Virus record (IMG/VR): IMGVR_UViG_3300031364_000005
Location: 1-46,393 of that record
Length of the DNA: 46,393 nucleotides
DNA from: a virus
Strand: one strand, 5' to 3'
Both the position numbers and the translations under genes were made by a program. Positions 29,513-38,320 of this stretch are shown piece by piece. How positions within the stretch are numbered: the stretch's first letter is position 1; each line of letters starts with the position of its first letter. The notes under the pieces are model-generated. The model saw only the letters and a list, made by a program, of their open reading frames with translations. It was not told where the DNA came from and made no database searches.

Positions 29513-31443
29513 TAGAATGTATTTGTAGTTACTGGTATTTTTGCTGAGTTAGTTTTTACATTAGCATTTTTATCTGTTTTGTTTGTCAGTTCAATTGCTA
29601 AGTTATTCTGCATTTCTGTAAGGGCATTTGTGTTCGCTTCTGAACTTGCCGCTTGTGTATTTACAGGTTTTTCATTATTGACGTTTAATTCTGCTTGAGT
29701 CCCTTTTGAAAATTTATCAATTAATTTCATTATTGGATCTAAAACTGGCCCAGATATTTTTTTTATCCATTCCCATAAGTTAACTATTAAACCCCAAACC
29801 CATTTGAACGTAAATCCCATCGATTTAAATACAAATTTTACCGCATTAATAGATTTAATCAATAAATCAAATGCTTTTGTTTCTTTAAATTTTGCAAGCA
29901 TTATTTTAAATTTATCTATTACCCATGTAATTGCAAATTTCAATGCTTTAAAATATAATATAAATGGATAAATATATGCCCTGATAAATTTTGCAAAGAA
30001 ATTGTTTGATGTCTTAATCCAATTTATTATTTCTTTCCATTTTACAATTAACAATACAATTGCGGCCACTAGAGCAATTATGCCTATTACTATCCAGGTA
30101 ATAGGATTTGCCCAAAGCGCTGCACTGAATAGCCATGTTGCCGCTGATGCTATTTTTGTTCCTATCGCATAAGCTTTCATAGCTACTGAACTTGCGGCAA
30201 GCGCAATCGGTACTGACGCCTGGGTTGCGTACATCAAACCTGTTGCAACGTTGAAAGCTAATGTAGCAGCTCTAATTGTTGTCATCAAAATATAATAAGA
30301 ACCAAACGCCGTGATCAGAGTTCCGACTACAACTAATATTTTATCTAAATTCCTTGTGACTAAATCAATTACTTTCCCGAATTTGTCAAGTATTTTTGAA
30401 TTTTCGTTTCCTTTTATAATTAGGTTCTCAAATCTTGCCTTTAACTCCTGTAATTTAATATTAAAGGATTTGGTGTTTATTTCGGCTTGTTTATAAGCCA
30501 TATTTGTGCCTGTTACCCCTTTTGTATACTCATCAAAAAGAGCTTTATTGTTTAAAATAATCTTACCGGCTGTAATATTTTCAGCCCCAAATATTTTCGA
30601 TGCAAATGCATCTCTTTCTTTTGCATTTGTTAATAATGCCATTTTTTTATTAGCTTCATCAATAGCATCATTTATGTTGAATATTCCGGATTGATAACCC
30701 AATTGCGCTTTTTGTAGTTTTAAAATTACCCCCCTGGCTTTTGTTCCGGCCTCGGCACCTTTTAATTGATATTTTCCTAAAACTTCGAGTAATGCAACTC
30801 CCTGCTCCATGCTCAAATTAGCATCAGCCATTACAGTACCTGAATTTTTCATAGCCTCAGTTATCTCAGATATGTTTGCAGCCCCAACAACCGAGCCAGC
30901 AGATAACACATTTATTGCCCTATTGGCATGTTCAGCACCTAAACTAAACTGGTTTAATACACCCGTAACATTTCTGGCAGAAACTTCTAAACTATCCTTT
31001 GACGCTTTAGATAAAACAATTGCAGCTTCAGTAACCTTACTTAAAGCTTTTGCGTCTTTTAAAAGTTCAGGTTGAGCACTACCTACTAATTCAAATGCTT
31101 TATTAACATCGTACCCGGCTTTTTTAGTCCTGTTTGCAACATCAACTACCTCCTTTTTTAATATATCCAAATCACTACCTACCATCCCAGTTATTGCACT
31201 CAAAGAATTTAATGATTCATCGAATTTTGTAACAGCCGATGTACCTGTATATAATAATGAACCGATTGAAAGCCCTCCGGCAACAGATAATAATTGACCA
31301 CTAACATTTGACATCGTACCCCTTAATTTATTGTATGCAGCATTTTGTTTGTTGGCAAAATTAGTATTAGCCCTTTCCATTTGTTTTAAAATCGGGCTCA
31401 TCTTGTCTACTGCTTTATATATTGTCGAAAGTGTAAATGCCAT
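29512..31443 (-). CDS. tail tape measure protein
   Basis: This 643-residue protein starts MAFTLSTIYKAVDKMSPILK and has the TP901-type core (KFDESLNSLSAITGMVGSDL, VANRTKKAGYDVNKAFELVG, VTGVLNQFSLGAEHANRAIN). Hydrophobic segments in the middle (ILVVVGTLITAFGSYYILM, TWIVIGIIALVAAIVLLIV) are typical for membrane insertion on DNA injection. A low-complexity C-terminus follows. Length implies a tail of roughly 0.1 micrometre by the usual 1.5 A per residue rule (inference). Its ATG shares one base with the stop of the frameshifted chaperone (TAATG). Confidence 0.9.
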   Translation of the reverse strand: MAFTLSTIYKAVDKMSPILKQMERANTNFANKQNAAYNKLRGTMSNVSGQLLSVAGGLSIGSLLYTGTSAVTKFDESLNSLSAITGMVGSDLDILKKEVVDVANRTKKAGYDVNKAFELVGSAQPELLKDAKALSKVTEAAIVLSKASKDSLEVSARNVTGVLNQFSLGAEHANRAINVLSAGSVVGAANISEITEAMKNSGTVMADANLSMEQGVALLEVLGKYQLKGAEAGTKARGVILKLQKAQLGYQSGIFNINDAIDEANKKMALLTNAKERDAFASKIFGAENITAGKIILNNKALFDEYTKGVTGTNMAYKQAEINTKSFNIKLQELKARFENLIIKGNENSKILDKFGKVIDLVTRNLDKILVVVGTLITAFGSYYILMTTIRAATLAFNVATGLMYATQASVPIALAASSVAMKAYAIGTKIASAATWLFSAALWANPITWIVIGIIALVAAIVLLIVKWKEIINWIKTSNNFFAKFIRAYIYPFILYFKALKFAITWVIDKFKIMLAKFKETKAFDLLIKSINAVKFVFKSMGFTFKWVWGLIVNLWEWIKKISGPVLDPIMKLIDKFSKGTQAELNVNNEKPVNTQAASSEANTNALTEMQNNLAIELTNKTDKNANVKTNSAKIPVTTNTF

Positions 31444-32050
31444 TATTTTTTCCCTTTTATTTCATCTGACATTCGTTTTGCGTCTTCATACCAAAAAAAT
31501 AGCCCGTACTCATCTAAATCATCCAAATAAAGTTTATCAATATAATCCATGTTCCAGTGATATGTACGGGCTATAGATATAGTAGCTACTAATACTTTAT
31601 TGTTATCTATATCAAAAAAAAAGCTGCAATATGTTCTGCTAATCCTGAATCGGTTGAATCAAGAGCTCTAATTAAACTTCTAGGTTGTTCAGTTAAACAT
31701 GAAATATAACATGTTGACATTTCTCCAACTAGATTATCAGCTCTTAATCCTTTTGTAGATGCAGATAATTCACCTTTAGTTACCCTAAATTTATACCTTA
31801 ATTCAGATAGTTTATCACCTTCTGAATTTATATTGAGAGGAAATGATAATTTATGAACAAAGCATAATTCATCATCAAGACTTAGATAACCTTTCTGAAT
31901 AGCTTCAATTATAATCTCTTTATCCTCTTCATGTTTATTTAGAGCTGACTGAGGCAATCTTTTAGCATCTGCCCATTTTTGAAACTCTGAATTAGCTATA
32001 TCAAAGCTAATTAACTCATGATTAGATTTTTCTATGTTTATTTTAGTCAT
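31443..32050 (-). CDS. tail assembly chaperone, -1 frameshift fusion form
   Basis: Upstream frame 31607-32050 encodes 147 residues ending AEHIAAFFLI. At 31614-31622 a T9 run gives the slippery U UUU UUG. A -1 shift moves into a second frame (FDIDNNKVLVATISIARTYH, then MDYIDKLYLDDLDEYGLFFW) that ends at 31443, giving a fusion of about 202 residues. Position between tail tube and tape measure, the short zero-frame product and the fusion are the hallmarks of the lambda G/GT, P2 E/E' and Mu gp41 chaperones. The second frame has no convincing start codon of its own near the shift. Confidence 0.85.
31607..32050 (-). CDS. tail assembly chaperone, short form
   Basis: This is the zero-frame product of 147 residues (MTKINIEKSNHELISFDIAN...). 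It lies directly after the tail tube gene with a 3-nt gap and before the tape measure. Most ribosomes are expected to stop at the TAG after FFLI. The ratio of short to fused forms helps tail assembly in known systems. The sequence has no close known motif; the call is from position, length and the slippery site. Confidence 0.8.
   Translation of the reverse strand: MTKINIEKSNHELISFDIANSEFQKWADAKRLPQSALNKHEEDKEIIIEAIQKGYLSLDDELCFVHKLSFPLNINSEGDKLSELRYKFRVTKGELSASTKGLRADNLVGEMSTCYISCLTEQPRSLIRALDSTDSGLAEHIAAFFLI
31614..31622 (-). other. programmed -1 ribosomal slippery site
   Basis: The minus strand reads GCT TTT TTT TTG ATA TAG in the zero frame. The heptamer T TTT TTG fits the canonical X XXY YYZ rule. 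The zero-frame stop follows two codons later, which favours frameshifting at this point. No long downstream stem was required to see the site; a pseudoknot was not tested. Confidence 0.85.
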
Positions 32051-32053
32051 ATA

Positions 32054-32461
32054 TTATTGAATTTTTGTTAATTGACCACCTCCGGAAATCTTTATACTCA
32101 TCTGAGATGAGTTAGTATTTCCTTGAATATCACCGACAGGTTTACCCTTTCCACCCCAAACTGTTCCATTTATATGGGTTATTGTCCAATCGGCTAAAAC
32201 AGGACTTGAAGCAAGCAATCTCGCTTGATTTAATTCGTCATTCACAGCCATATCCCATGCTATAGGGCCTTCCATTGACCAACGGACCCGGTTCATCTGA
32301 TCAATCATTTGTCCATTTGATGTCACCATGTTTGCATCATCTCCTGAACGATATCCCCCTGGGTCAACTGTGAAATCTTCCGCTGATTTTGGAAACCAAG
32401 TCCCCGCGCCTAGTGTCGGATGCTTATAAGAAATTTCCAGAATATCACCACCTGTAAACAT
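32054..32461 (-). CDS. tail tube protein
   Basis: This 135-residue protein lies between sheath and chaperone. It is beta-rich (DILEISYKHPTLGAGTWFPK, VRWSMEGPIAWDMAVNDELN, WTITHINGTVWGGKGKPVGD). Length and order match the Mu gpM/P2 FII-type tubes. Highly expressed structural protein expected. Confidence 0.75.
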   Translation of the reverse strand: MFTGGDILEISYKHPTLGAGTWFPKSAEDFTVDPGGYRSGDDANMVTSNGQMIDQMNRVRWSMEGPIAWDMAVNDELNQARLLASSPVLADWTITHINGTVWGGKGKPVGDIQGNTNSSQMSIKISGGGQLTKIQ

Positions 32462-32479
32462 ATTTTTAAATTTTTAATG

Positions 32480-34018
32480 TTAAACAATTCCGAAAGCAAA
32501 TCCGGCTTCTGCATCTGTTGAACTTATACGCGCTACGCCTGTACGTTTATACCTGAAATATGTATCTAACCTATCAGGATTAGTTTCAGAAACTTCAACA
32601 ACAATGCTGTCTTTCATAAAATCAACATCAGCAATCAATGCGCGTTCTCCTAAATCATCAGCATACGAGCGTAAAACTTGAATCCAATCCTTTGGTTTAA
32701 TAGTATTTGCTACACTTACCGATTGATTAGACGGCACCAAAGTTTTATCGACTACATAAGTCTGTTCGAGTAGATAATGTCCGTATCTCATGTTGAAATC
32801 TAACATCAAATTCCGGCAATATCTGAACTGTGGAGGAACTTCACCATCAGGATGATAAGTTGTTACAAAATCCTGCACCGTAAATCGGCCGGCTGTTAAA
32901 TTAACAGTTGAACAACCTCTCTGTACAAGATAGTCGCGATTATTATAATCTGACATATCACCTATAATGCCATCTGCTGGTACTGGCATATCTGGATAAG
33001 CTTTGCCATTCACATCAAGATGTGGCGAATTTTGTTCAATTAGCGCAAAATGATAAGTCATATTAGCGGCTGCTTCCCATGAATATCCTTCCGAATTAGG
33101 GGCCGGTGCAAGTGCGTGAGTTACTTGTGTTTTTCTTGCTGCTGCATTAGTTATTGTTGTCAGATTTGTTTTATCATCTTCGATACTTCCCCAAACGCTT
33201 ACCAAAGGTTTCCAATTTGTAGCCGAATATCTACCTGTTGGATTCTCGGGATCAGGAATGCCGTTAAATGTTTCGATGGTATCAAAAACTGCGGTTCCGT
33301 GTGAATTTAACAATATAGTTACCCAATCATTATCAATTGCGGCTAATGCATCTGAGATGTCTGCTGCACCTGTTCCACCTGCGACTACATTTGAATAAGT
33401 AATCCCGCAATCCTGATTATTAGTATCAACTCTTACTGTTAATTCAGCTGCTGAAACTCCTTTCCATTTTGTTGTTAACGTAATATCTGGTGATGCTCCT
33501 GCTGCTGCAATTACCGGTGAACCCGGAACATTATTGATAGCTGCTACAATTTTTGCAATAACAGCATCATCATCTTCGCCTTTTACAACCGAAAATGCAT
33601 AGGGTATACCATCTACATTATCCCTACCATTAATAACAACATAATGCGTGGCACTTGCTGTTGCTGTTGTAGCGATAGTAACGGTCATGGTGTTAACTGC
33701 GGCTGTTGCACCTGCGGCTTCTTCTGTCGGGTACACTACTGTCGGAATACCGCCAACTCCATCACCAGATATAGGGCGCAATATTCGCATTATCTGGTGA
33801 ATCGGTGAACCAAATCCATATAGTGTGCCGGCTTCTTTTGCAGATGTAATTTCTCGCTTTTCAATCGGCATTGTTGCCTGATTTGCTGTATTTGCCTCGG
33901 CTAATATCATAATTTTCTGTGGCAAATTAGGTGAGCTTACTGCAAAATTTCCTTTTTTGAGTTTATACCCAATAATCCTGGAAATCCTTTCTGCTCCTAC
34001 TGCTGTACTTACTGGCAT
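32480..34018 (-). CDS. contractile tail sheath protein
   Basis: This 512-residue protein is of the Mu gpL size. Typical features are PVSTAVGAERISRIIGYKL near the start, a variable middle with NTMTVTIATTATA-like repeats, an Asp/Gly-rich segment (VTILLNSHGTAVFDTI), and the C-terminal sheath handshake region (DWIQVLRSYADDLGERALIA, DVDFMKDSIVVEVSETNPDR). It polymerises around the tube and contracts. It makes the phage a myovirus in morphology. Confidence 0.85.
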   Translation of the reverse strand: MPVSTAVGAERISRIIGYKLKKGNFAVSSPNLPQKIMILAEANTANQATMPIEKREITSAKEAGTLYGFGSPIHQIMRILRPISGDGVGGIPTVVYPTEEAAGATAAVNTMTVTIATTATASATHYVVINGRDNVDGIPYAFSVVKGEDDDAVIAKIVAAINNVPGSPVIAAAGASPDITLTTKWKGVSAAELTVRVDTNNQDCGITYSNVVAGGTGAADISDALAAIDNDWVTILLNSHGTAVFDTIETFNGIPDPENPTGRYSATNWKPLVSVWGSIEDDKTNLTTITNAAARKTQVTHALAPAPNSEGYSWEAAANMTYHFALIEQNSPHLDVNGKAYPDMPVPADGIIGDMSDYNNRDYLVQRGCSTVNLTAGRFTVQDFVTTYHPDGEVPPQFRYCRNLMLDFNMRYGHYLLEQTYVVDKTLVPSNQSVSVANTIKPKDWIQVLRSYADDLGERALIADVDFMKDSIVVEVSETNPDRLDTYFRYKRTGVARISSTDAEAGFAFGIV

Positions 34019-34020
34019 TT

Positions 34021-34647
34021 TTAATTTTCTTTAATTAATAAATATCCCTTTTCTGTTTCTTCAATTTTAATAATAGTCTGATATGATGAAGCATCAATCG
34101 GTGTAATTTGATTATTATTTTCAATCATATGAACTTCAAATGTTATCCTAGCCATTCTTGAGTAAATTGCATCCTGTTCATCTATAACTTCTGAATATTG
34201 AATCTGATTTACAGAGCGATTTGCAATTATACCATCAGAAAAACTAAGCCTGTCATAATAAGGTGACATTAATATATGCCTTATTAAACCTATTAATTTT
34301 TGAAGTTTTACTGCTGAATTGTAATAGCCGTATCCGGTTGAAGTTTGTTTTGATTTTGTAAAAACATCAATATTAAATGAACACTCGTTTATTTGTGAAA
34401 TTGGTGTCCTGTTTGTTAATGATGAATTACCTAAACTAATAATTATCACATTAGGTTCTGATTTATCAACAGGTGTAAACCGTTCTGTATAAATATCGGC
34501 TGTATAATCATCATTTGGAACAACTGGATCTCCGGCACCTTGTAATAATGCTTGATTGTCCAATTCTTCTTTTAGAATAAGAGCAATTCTATCCCGAACT
34601 AATTCGAAATTACTAGATTGAATTGTATAATCAATTTTAACCGCCAT
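34021..34647 (-). CDS. putative tail terminator protein
   Basis: This 208-residue protein lies between the head-tail connector gene and the sheath, the place of Mu gp37-like terminators. It is alpha/beta (ELVRDRIALILKEELDNQAL, PNVIIISLGNSSLTNRTPIS, ARITFEVHMIENN). It overlaps the upstream gene by 11 nt. Assignment is from position and composition; sequence similarity is not clear by eye. Confidence 0.45.
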   Translation of the reverse strand: MAVKIDYTIQSSNFELVRDRIALILKEELDNQALLQGAGDPVVPNDDYTADIYTERFTPVDKSEPNVIIISLGNSSLTNRTPISQINECSFNIDVFTKSKQTSTGYGYYNSAVKLQKLIGLIRHILMSPYYDRLSFSDGIIANRSVNQIQYSEVIDEQDAIYSRMARITFEVHMIENNNQITPIDASSYQTIIKIEETEKGYLLIKEN

Positions 34648-35008
34648 AATACCCTAAAATACAAACTATTAAACCAAGTGTTTCGTCCGGAATTGTTTCC
34701 TTAATGACAAATGTTTTTGAACTTCCTGTGCTATCTGATAATGTTACCCTATGATTTTTTAAATCTACTTCACCCGTAGAATTCCTAACGGTGTAATTTT
34801 CATCTACCAAATCACTTTCAGCAATCGATATATGAATATTTTTAGCATTAATAGGAATTCCATCTGTACTCACACTATTATTATGAGAAGTGAAAAGAGC
34901 CTTAACAGTTACGGAATCCCCTATTGTCGGCGTAAATATACAATCAATACCGAAACCGGAATTGTTTATGATATTAATCATGTCTGCTCTAGCTCTTTCC
35001 AAACTCAT
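34637..35008 (-). CDS. putative head-tail connector / stopper protein
   Basis: This 123-residue protein begins with a helix (MSLERARADMINIINNSGFG) followed by a beta-barrel-like part (CIFTPTIGDSVTVKALFTSH, then VRNSTGEVDLKNHRVTLSDS). The shape matches lambda gpFII-like stoppers. It precedes the tail terminator and follows a small capsid-module gene. Confidence 0.5.
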   Translation of the reverse strand: MSLERARADMINIINNSGFGIDCIFTPTIGDSVTVKALFTSHNNSVSTDGIPINAKNIHISIAESDLVDENYTVRNSTGEVDLKNHRVTLSDSTGSSKTFVIKETIPDETLGLIVCILGYYGG

Positions 35009-35032
35009 AAAATGAAGATTACCAGGTTAAAA

Positions 35033-35248
35033 TTATTTTTGTTTTGAAACTTTCTTTTCAGATTCTTTTACAGTTTCTTTTTCAACTTCTGTTTTTTTAG
35101 TAACTGTAATCAATTCTAATTTACCTTCTTGTTCAAGTTTTTTTGCATTTCCTGCTGGAAAATTAGCTTCTAAAACAATCTCACCAGGTCCAAAAACTTT
35201 ATTGTTTAGGCCTTGAACACCTAATACCTTAACTCTGTATTTACTCAT
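35033..35248 (-). CDS. small capsid-module protein
   Basis: This 71-residue protein (YRVKVLGVQGLNNKVFGPGE, IVLEANFPAGNAKKLEQEGK) has a C-terminal Lys/Glu-rich tail. The GE-x-V-x3-F-x-G pattern is common in short proteins next to capsid genes in phages; their role is not established. It overlaps the exported protein gene by one base. Possibly head completion. Confidence 0.5.
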   Translation of the reverse strand: MSKYRVKVLGVQGLNNKVFGPGEIVLEANFPAGNAKKLEQEGKLELITVTKKTEVEKETVKESEKKVSKQK

Positions 35249-35772
35249 TATTCAAGAAGTTTAATTTCAATTGCTTCAAGTTCAATTCCCGTACCTGTTG
35301 CATCATTTCCTAAAATTATATATTCAAATTTTAAATAGCGATTAAATACATAATCATAAAGATATAAGTCATCAGTATTAGAGTCAAGTGAATCCAACCT
35401 CGCATATGGCTTAGATGTACTTTTCAGGGTTGCCGAACCATCGGCACTTCCAGCAAATGACGTTGAATCTAACTGCGTATACGAATCTCCTTCAAATACT
35501 TTTCCATACAATTTGCATATAACTGTAGTATCTGCTGTACCTACTAATGCAAATGTAGTTTTAGTATATGCGCTTATTGCCTGTGGTTTGTCAAGAAATA
35601 AAGTCAATGAGATTGTATCGTAAGTATCACCATCCAAAATATCAGTAGATGTTCCTGTATATTTGTAATAAGAAGCACCTTTTGTAAAGTTTTTTGAAAT
35701 GGTTTTTTCCTGTCCAAATGAACTAACTGCAAATGCTACAAATGCAATCAGCAAAATGATTGTTTTTTTCAT
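35248..35772 (-). CDS. exported protein encoded between capsid and connector genes
   Basis: This 174-residue protein has a signal peptide of host type (KKTIILLIAFVAFAVSSFGQ, with Gln at the likely cleavage site). The mature part is beta-rich with Thr, Ser and Asp (TISLTLFLDKPQAISAYTKT, DTTVICKLYGKVF) and resembles a small jelly-roll or adhesion-type fold. Being exported from the middle of the structural operon is odd. It may modify the host surface, or be a virion decoration whose N-terminus is used differently. Shares one base with the capsid gene. Confidence 0.65.
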   Translation of the reverse strand: MKKTIILLIAFVAFAVSSFGQEKTISKNFTKGASYYKYTGTSTDILDGDTYDTISLTLFLDKPQAISAYTKTTFALVGTADTTVICKLYGKVFEGDSYTQLDSTSFAGSADGSATLKSTSKPYARLDSLDSNTDDLYLYDYVFNRYLKFEYIILGNDATGTGIELEAIEIKLLE

Positions 35773-36872
35773 TAGTTCTGCGGTATTGCTGTTCCTGTTA
35801 CTTGGCTTGAATAAATCCTATCAACCGATACTGGCACCGCCAAACCTGCTGATAATATTTCAAAAACATGTTTTTTACCAAATGGGTCAATGTAATTATT
35901 AATGAAATAATCAGCTTCCATTTGACGTATATACTCAGGAAATTCAGCATTTCTTTGATCTCTGATTATTGCAGGTACACCAGCAAAACTCATCACAAAT
36001 TTACCTGAATTTTTTGGTAACATGAACATATAAGTACTGTCAACATAAGCTGTTGAAACTCCTAATGCATTATCATAATACTCAGGATATGACCATAAGT
36101 GTACTTTATAAGGCCCAGCTGATAATGTTCCATGATATACTCCTCCCATTGAGTTTGTCTGTGGCATCTGCAATTCTGTTAATGGCAATGTTTTAATTTT
36201 ATCATTGTCAATAAATGGATTCGCAAGTAAGTCAATTAATGCCTGACTACCCAAAATTATATTATACTCTCCATCTGTTGCCTTTCCAGTTTTACGTAAA
36301 AATTCTGCACCGGTTATGAAATCTGATCTTGGATCTACGGCATCAACTGACCAATAATCTGCCTGGTCCTTTACAACCATTGAAGCTGCCTTACGTTTAT
36401 AGTCAACATTATCACCATTCGTCAATTGAACAATTCCTGAAGTGAAAACCTGGGCACATTGTAATTCATATGCACGCTCGATTTTATATTTTAAAATATT
36501 CAATTTTTCAAGTGCCTGATCAATCATTCCTGTTATAACCCCGACAGTTGGGTTTGTTGCATCCTGACCGAATAATAAATCATATCTGTCAAGTTCTGTT
36601 GCATCAAAATACTCATTAAAAAATGGAGGTCCAAGAATCTTTTCTGAATGTTTTGAAAAAGTATTTCTGTTTCCATTTCCTCCCCGGATAACATCAACAG
36701 CAATTTTTTCCGTACCTCTCATTACTTCGATTGATATCTCTTTGCTGGTTGTTGTTTTCTTTGTAAAGAATGAACGTAAAAAGTTTTTAGGCTCTATTTC
36801 TGATAGTTCATTCCATCTTGCCACTAAGGTTTTGGTAAAAATACCCCTGGCGTCTTGAATTGGTATTGCCAT
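35772..36872 (-). CDS. major capsid protein, lambda gpE family
   Basis: This 366-residue protein has the pattern of the phage major capsid protein E family: FLRSFFTKKTTTSKEISIEV, KIAVDVIRGGNGNRNTF, KILGPPFFNEYFDATELD, and a C-terminal GKFVMSFAGVPAIIRDQRN region with IRQMEADYFIN. The decoration protein gene lies just upstream, as D precedes E in lambda. Confidence 0.9.
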   Translation of the reverse strand: MAIPIQDARGIFTKTLVARWNELSEIEPKNFLRSFFTKKTTTSKEISIEVMRGTEKIAVDVIRGGNGNRNTFSKHSEKILGPPFFNEYFDATELDRYDLLFGQDATNPTVGVITGMIDQALEKLNILKYKIERAYELQCAQVFTSGIVQLTNGDNVDYKRKAASMVVKDQADYWSVDAVDPRSDFITGAEFLRKTGKATDGEYNIILGSQALIDLLANPFIDNDKIKTLPLTELQMPQTNSMGGVYHGTLSAGPYKVHLWSYPEYYDNALGVSTAYVDSTYMFMLPKNSGKFVMSFAGVPAIIRDQRNAEFPEYIRQMEADYFINNYIDPFGKKHVFEILSAGLAVPVSVDRIYSSQVTGTAIPQN

Positions 36873-36883
36873 TTTTTTTAAAA

Positions 36884-37312
36884 TTAAGTGTTATCACTAG
36901 AGGTTAATTCCGTACCGGCTGCAAGTTCAATGCCTAATGTGTCAGATGCTAACCTGTCACGAATAGTTTTATAAGATACAACTGTTGCTAGAGTATCGGT
37001 CCCGTCAAAACTAAGTTTACTGGATTCAACTTTTCCGGCAATACATATGTTAATGTTTGCAGAACTTCCATCAGCAATTGTGACTGCTTCTGCACATACA
37101 CCTATTAGTTGAATATTAGATGTTCCTGATTTGTAAACTTGATAAGTTGCCCCTACCGCTCCGATAATAGTCCCAACTACGAGAGTAATGTCATCACCTG
37201 ATGCTGAGATAGATACTGTTCGATATTTGTTATCAAACAAAAAAACCTTGCTTAAATCATATTCAGAAAAAAGCTGGTTTCTAGTCGGTGTTCCTTGTGT
37301 TATAGACGACAT
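36884..37312 (-). CDS. head decoration protein, gpD-like
   Basis: This 142-residue protein is beta-rich and Gly/Ala-rich (VSISASGDDITLVVGTIIGA, VCAEAVTIADGSSANINICI). Order protease-D-E is that of lambda. The call rests on position and the typical gpD-like composition. It would stabilise expanded capsids. Confidence 0.7.
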   Translation of the reverse strand: MSSITQGTPTRNQLFSEYDLSKVFLFDNKYRTVSISASGDDITLVVGTIIGAVGATYQVYKSGTSNIQLIGVCAEAVTIADGSSANINICIAGKVESSKLSFDGTDTLATVVSYKTIRDRLASDTLGIELAAGTELTSSDNT

Positions 37313-37314
37313 AA

Positions 37315-37662
37315 TTAAGCGAGATTAAGTGATTTTTTTGTTTTTTCATCTACCTGTTTTTGAAAATCTTCGATTTCATTTTGCTCGGCAGTTTTGTCAT
37401 TAGCTTTCCCGGTTGGGGTTTCACCTGTAGAATCGTCTTTAATTTTATCAGAAAGCGATTTAGCTGACATTTTCACTGTCAATTCAGCCATTACAGCATT
37501 GTTGAATGCCTGTCCTTCTTTTATTGATTTAATGACATTTTCTTTGTCAACATCAATGAACGCCATGAACGCATTTACTCTTTCGCGCTCGGCTTCGACA
37601 GCTTCTTTTTTTATAGCTTCAACTATTTCTGTATGTTGAGCCAAAATTTCTGCTTTTGTCAT
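37315..37662 (-). CDS. nested scaffold protein, Nu3-like (predicted)
   Basis: An in-frame ATG at 37662 lies after a run of Asn codons (NINNNNKRM) and just before the helical scaffold part. Starting there gives 115 residues (MTKAEILAQHTEIVEAIKKE...). Many lambda-type phages make the scaffold from such an internal start. A-rich sequence precedes the ATG. The nested start is a prediction from architecture. Confidence 0.5.
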   Translation of the reverse strand: MTKAEILAQHTEIVEAIKKEAVEAERERVNAFMAFIDVDKENVIKSIKEGQAFNNAVMAELTVKMSAKSLSDKIKDDSTGETPTGKANDKTAEQNEIEDFQKQVDEKTKKSLNLA

Positions 37663-38319
37663 TCTTTTATTGTTATTGTTAATATTTGTTGTTTCATCTA
37701 CTGTTACGCTGCGCTGCGTATAATCTTCCGGACTGCGTTGTCCTTCGAAATCAAAATCAGCAAATGCCACGAATTTTTCATTATAAGCCTTTATTTGTTG
37801 CGGGGTAAGTTTTTTAATTTTTTGGATTAAACCTATTTTTTTTGCCTGTTTTGCATCAATCCATACATCAATTCTCTGTTTTGGGTCAAATATTTGGTCC
37901 ATAGTTTTACCGGTTACCTCTTCGAATTTCTCCATATTTAACCGGCTTTCCATTTGTTTACGCAAATCCTTATTAATCTTATCTAAAAAGGCTTGATCTT
38001 CTGGTGTTTCAACATAACCATCTGCTCGATGAATCATAAATTGAGATACTTCCAACGCTTCAACTTCATCAGCAAATAGAGTTAAAAAAATCATCATGCT
38101 TGCGGCATGTCCGAAAATTGACATTTTACATTTACCAGTTCTTTTTTGCATAGCTCCGATTATAGTCCAACCAGCAAATACCCGTCCTCCTGGTGAATTA
38201 GCCCATATTTCAATATCTTGATTTTCAGGTATTTCGTTCATTTTATCAATCAACTCTTCTGCAACATAATCATAAATTGGTGCAAAGAGTAGTAACGGTT
38301 TATTATTTAGTTGTTCCAT
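37315..38319 (-). CDS. ClpP-type prohead protease with C-terminal scaffold
   Basis: This 334-residue protein is a serine protease of the ClpP/SppA type in residues 1-190. The catalytic Ser lies in GHAASMMIFL, the His in QFMIHRADG, with ANSPGGRVFAGWTIIGAMQ before them. The rest (MTKAEILAQHTEIVEAIKK onward) is helical, like lambda gpC, whose end is also the scaffold Nu3. It matures the prohead. It starts 1 nt after the fibre-like gene and is followed by the gpD homologue. Confidence 0.85.
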   Translation of the reverse strand: MEQLNNKPLLLFAPIYDYVAEELIDKMNEIPENQDIEIWANSPGGRVFAGWTIIGAMQKRTGKCKMSIFGHAASMMIFLTLFADEVEALEVSQFMIHRADGYVETPEDQAFLDKINKDLRKQMESRLNMEKFEEVTGKTMDQIFDPKQRIDVWIDAKQAKKIGLIQKIKKLTPQQIKAYNEKFVAFADFDFEGQRSPEDYTQRSVTVDETTNINNNNKRMTKAEILAQHTEIVEAIKKEAVEAERERVNAFMAFIDVDKENVIKSIKEGQAFNNAVMAELTVKMSAKSLSDKIKDDSTGETPTGKANDKTAEQNEIEDFQKQVDEKTKKSLNLA

Positions 38320-38320
38320 A

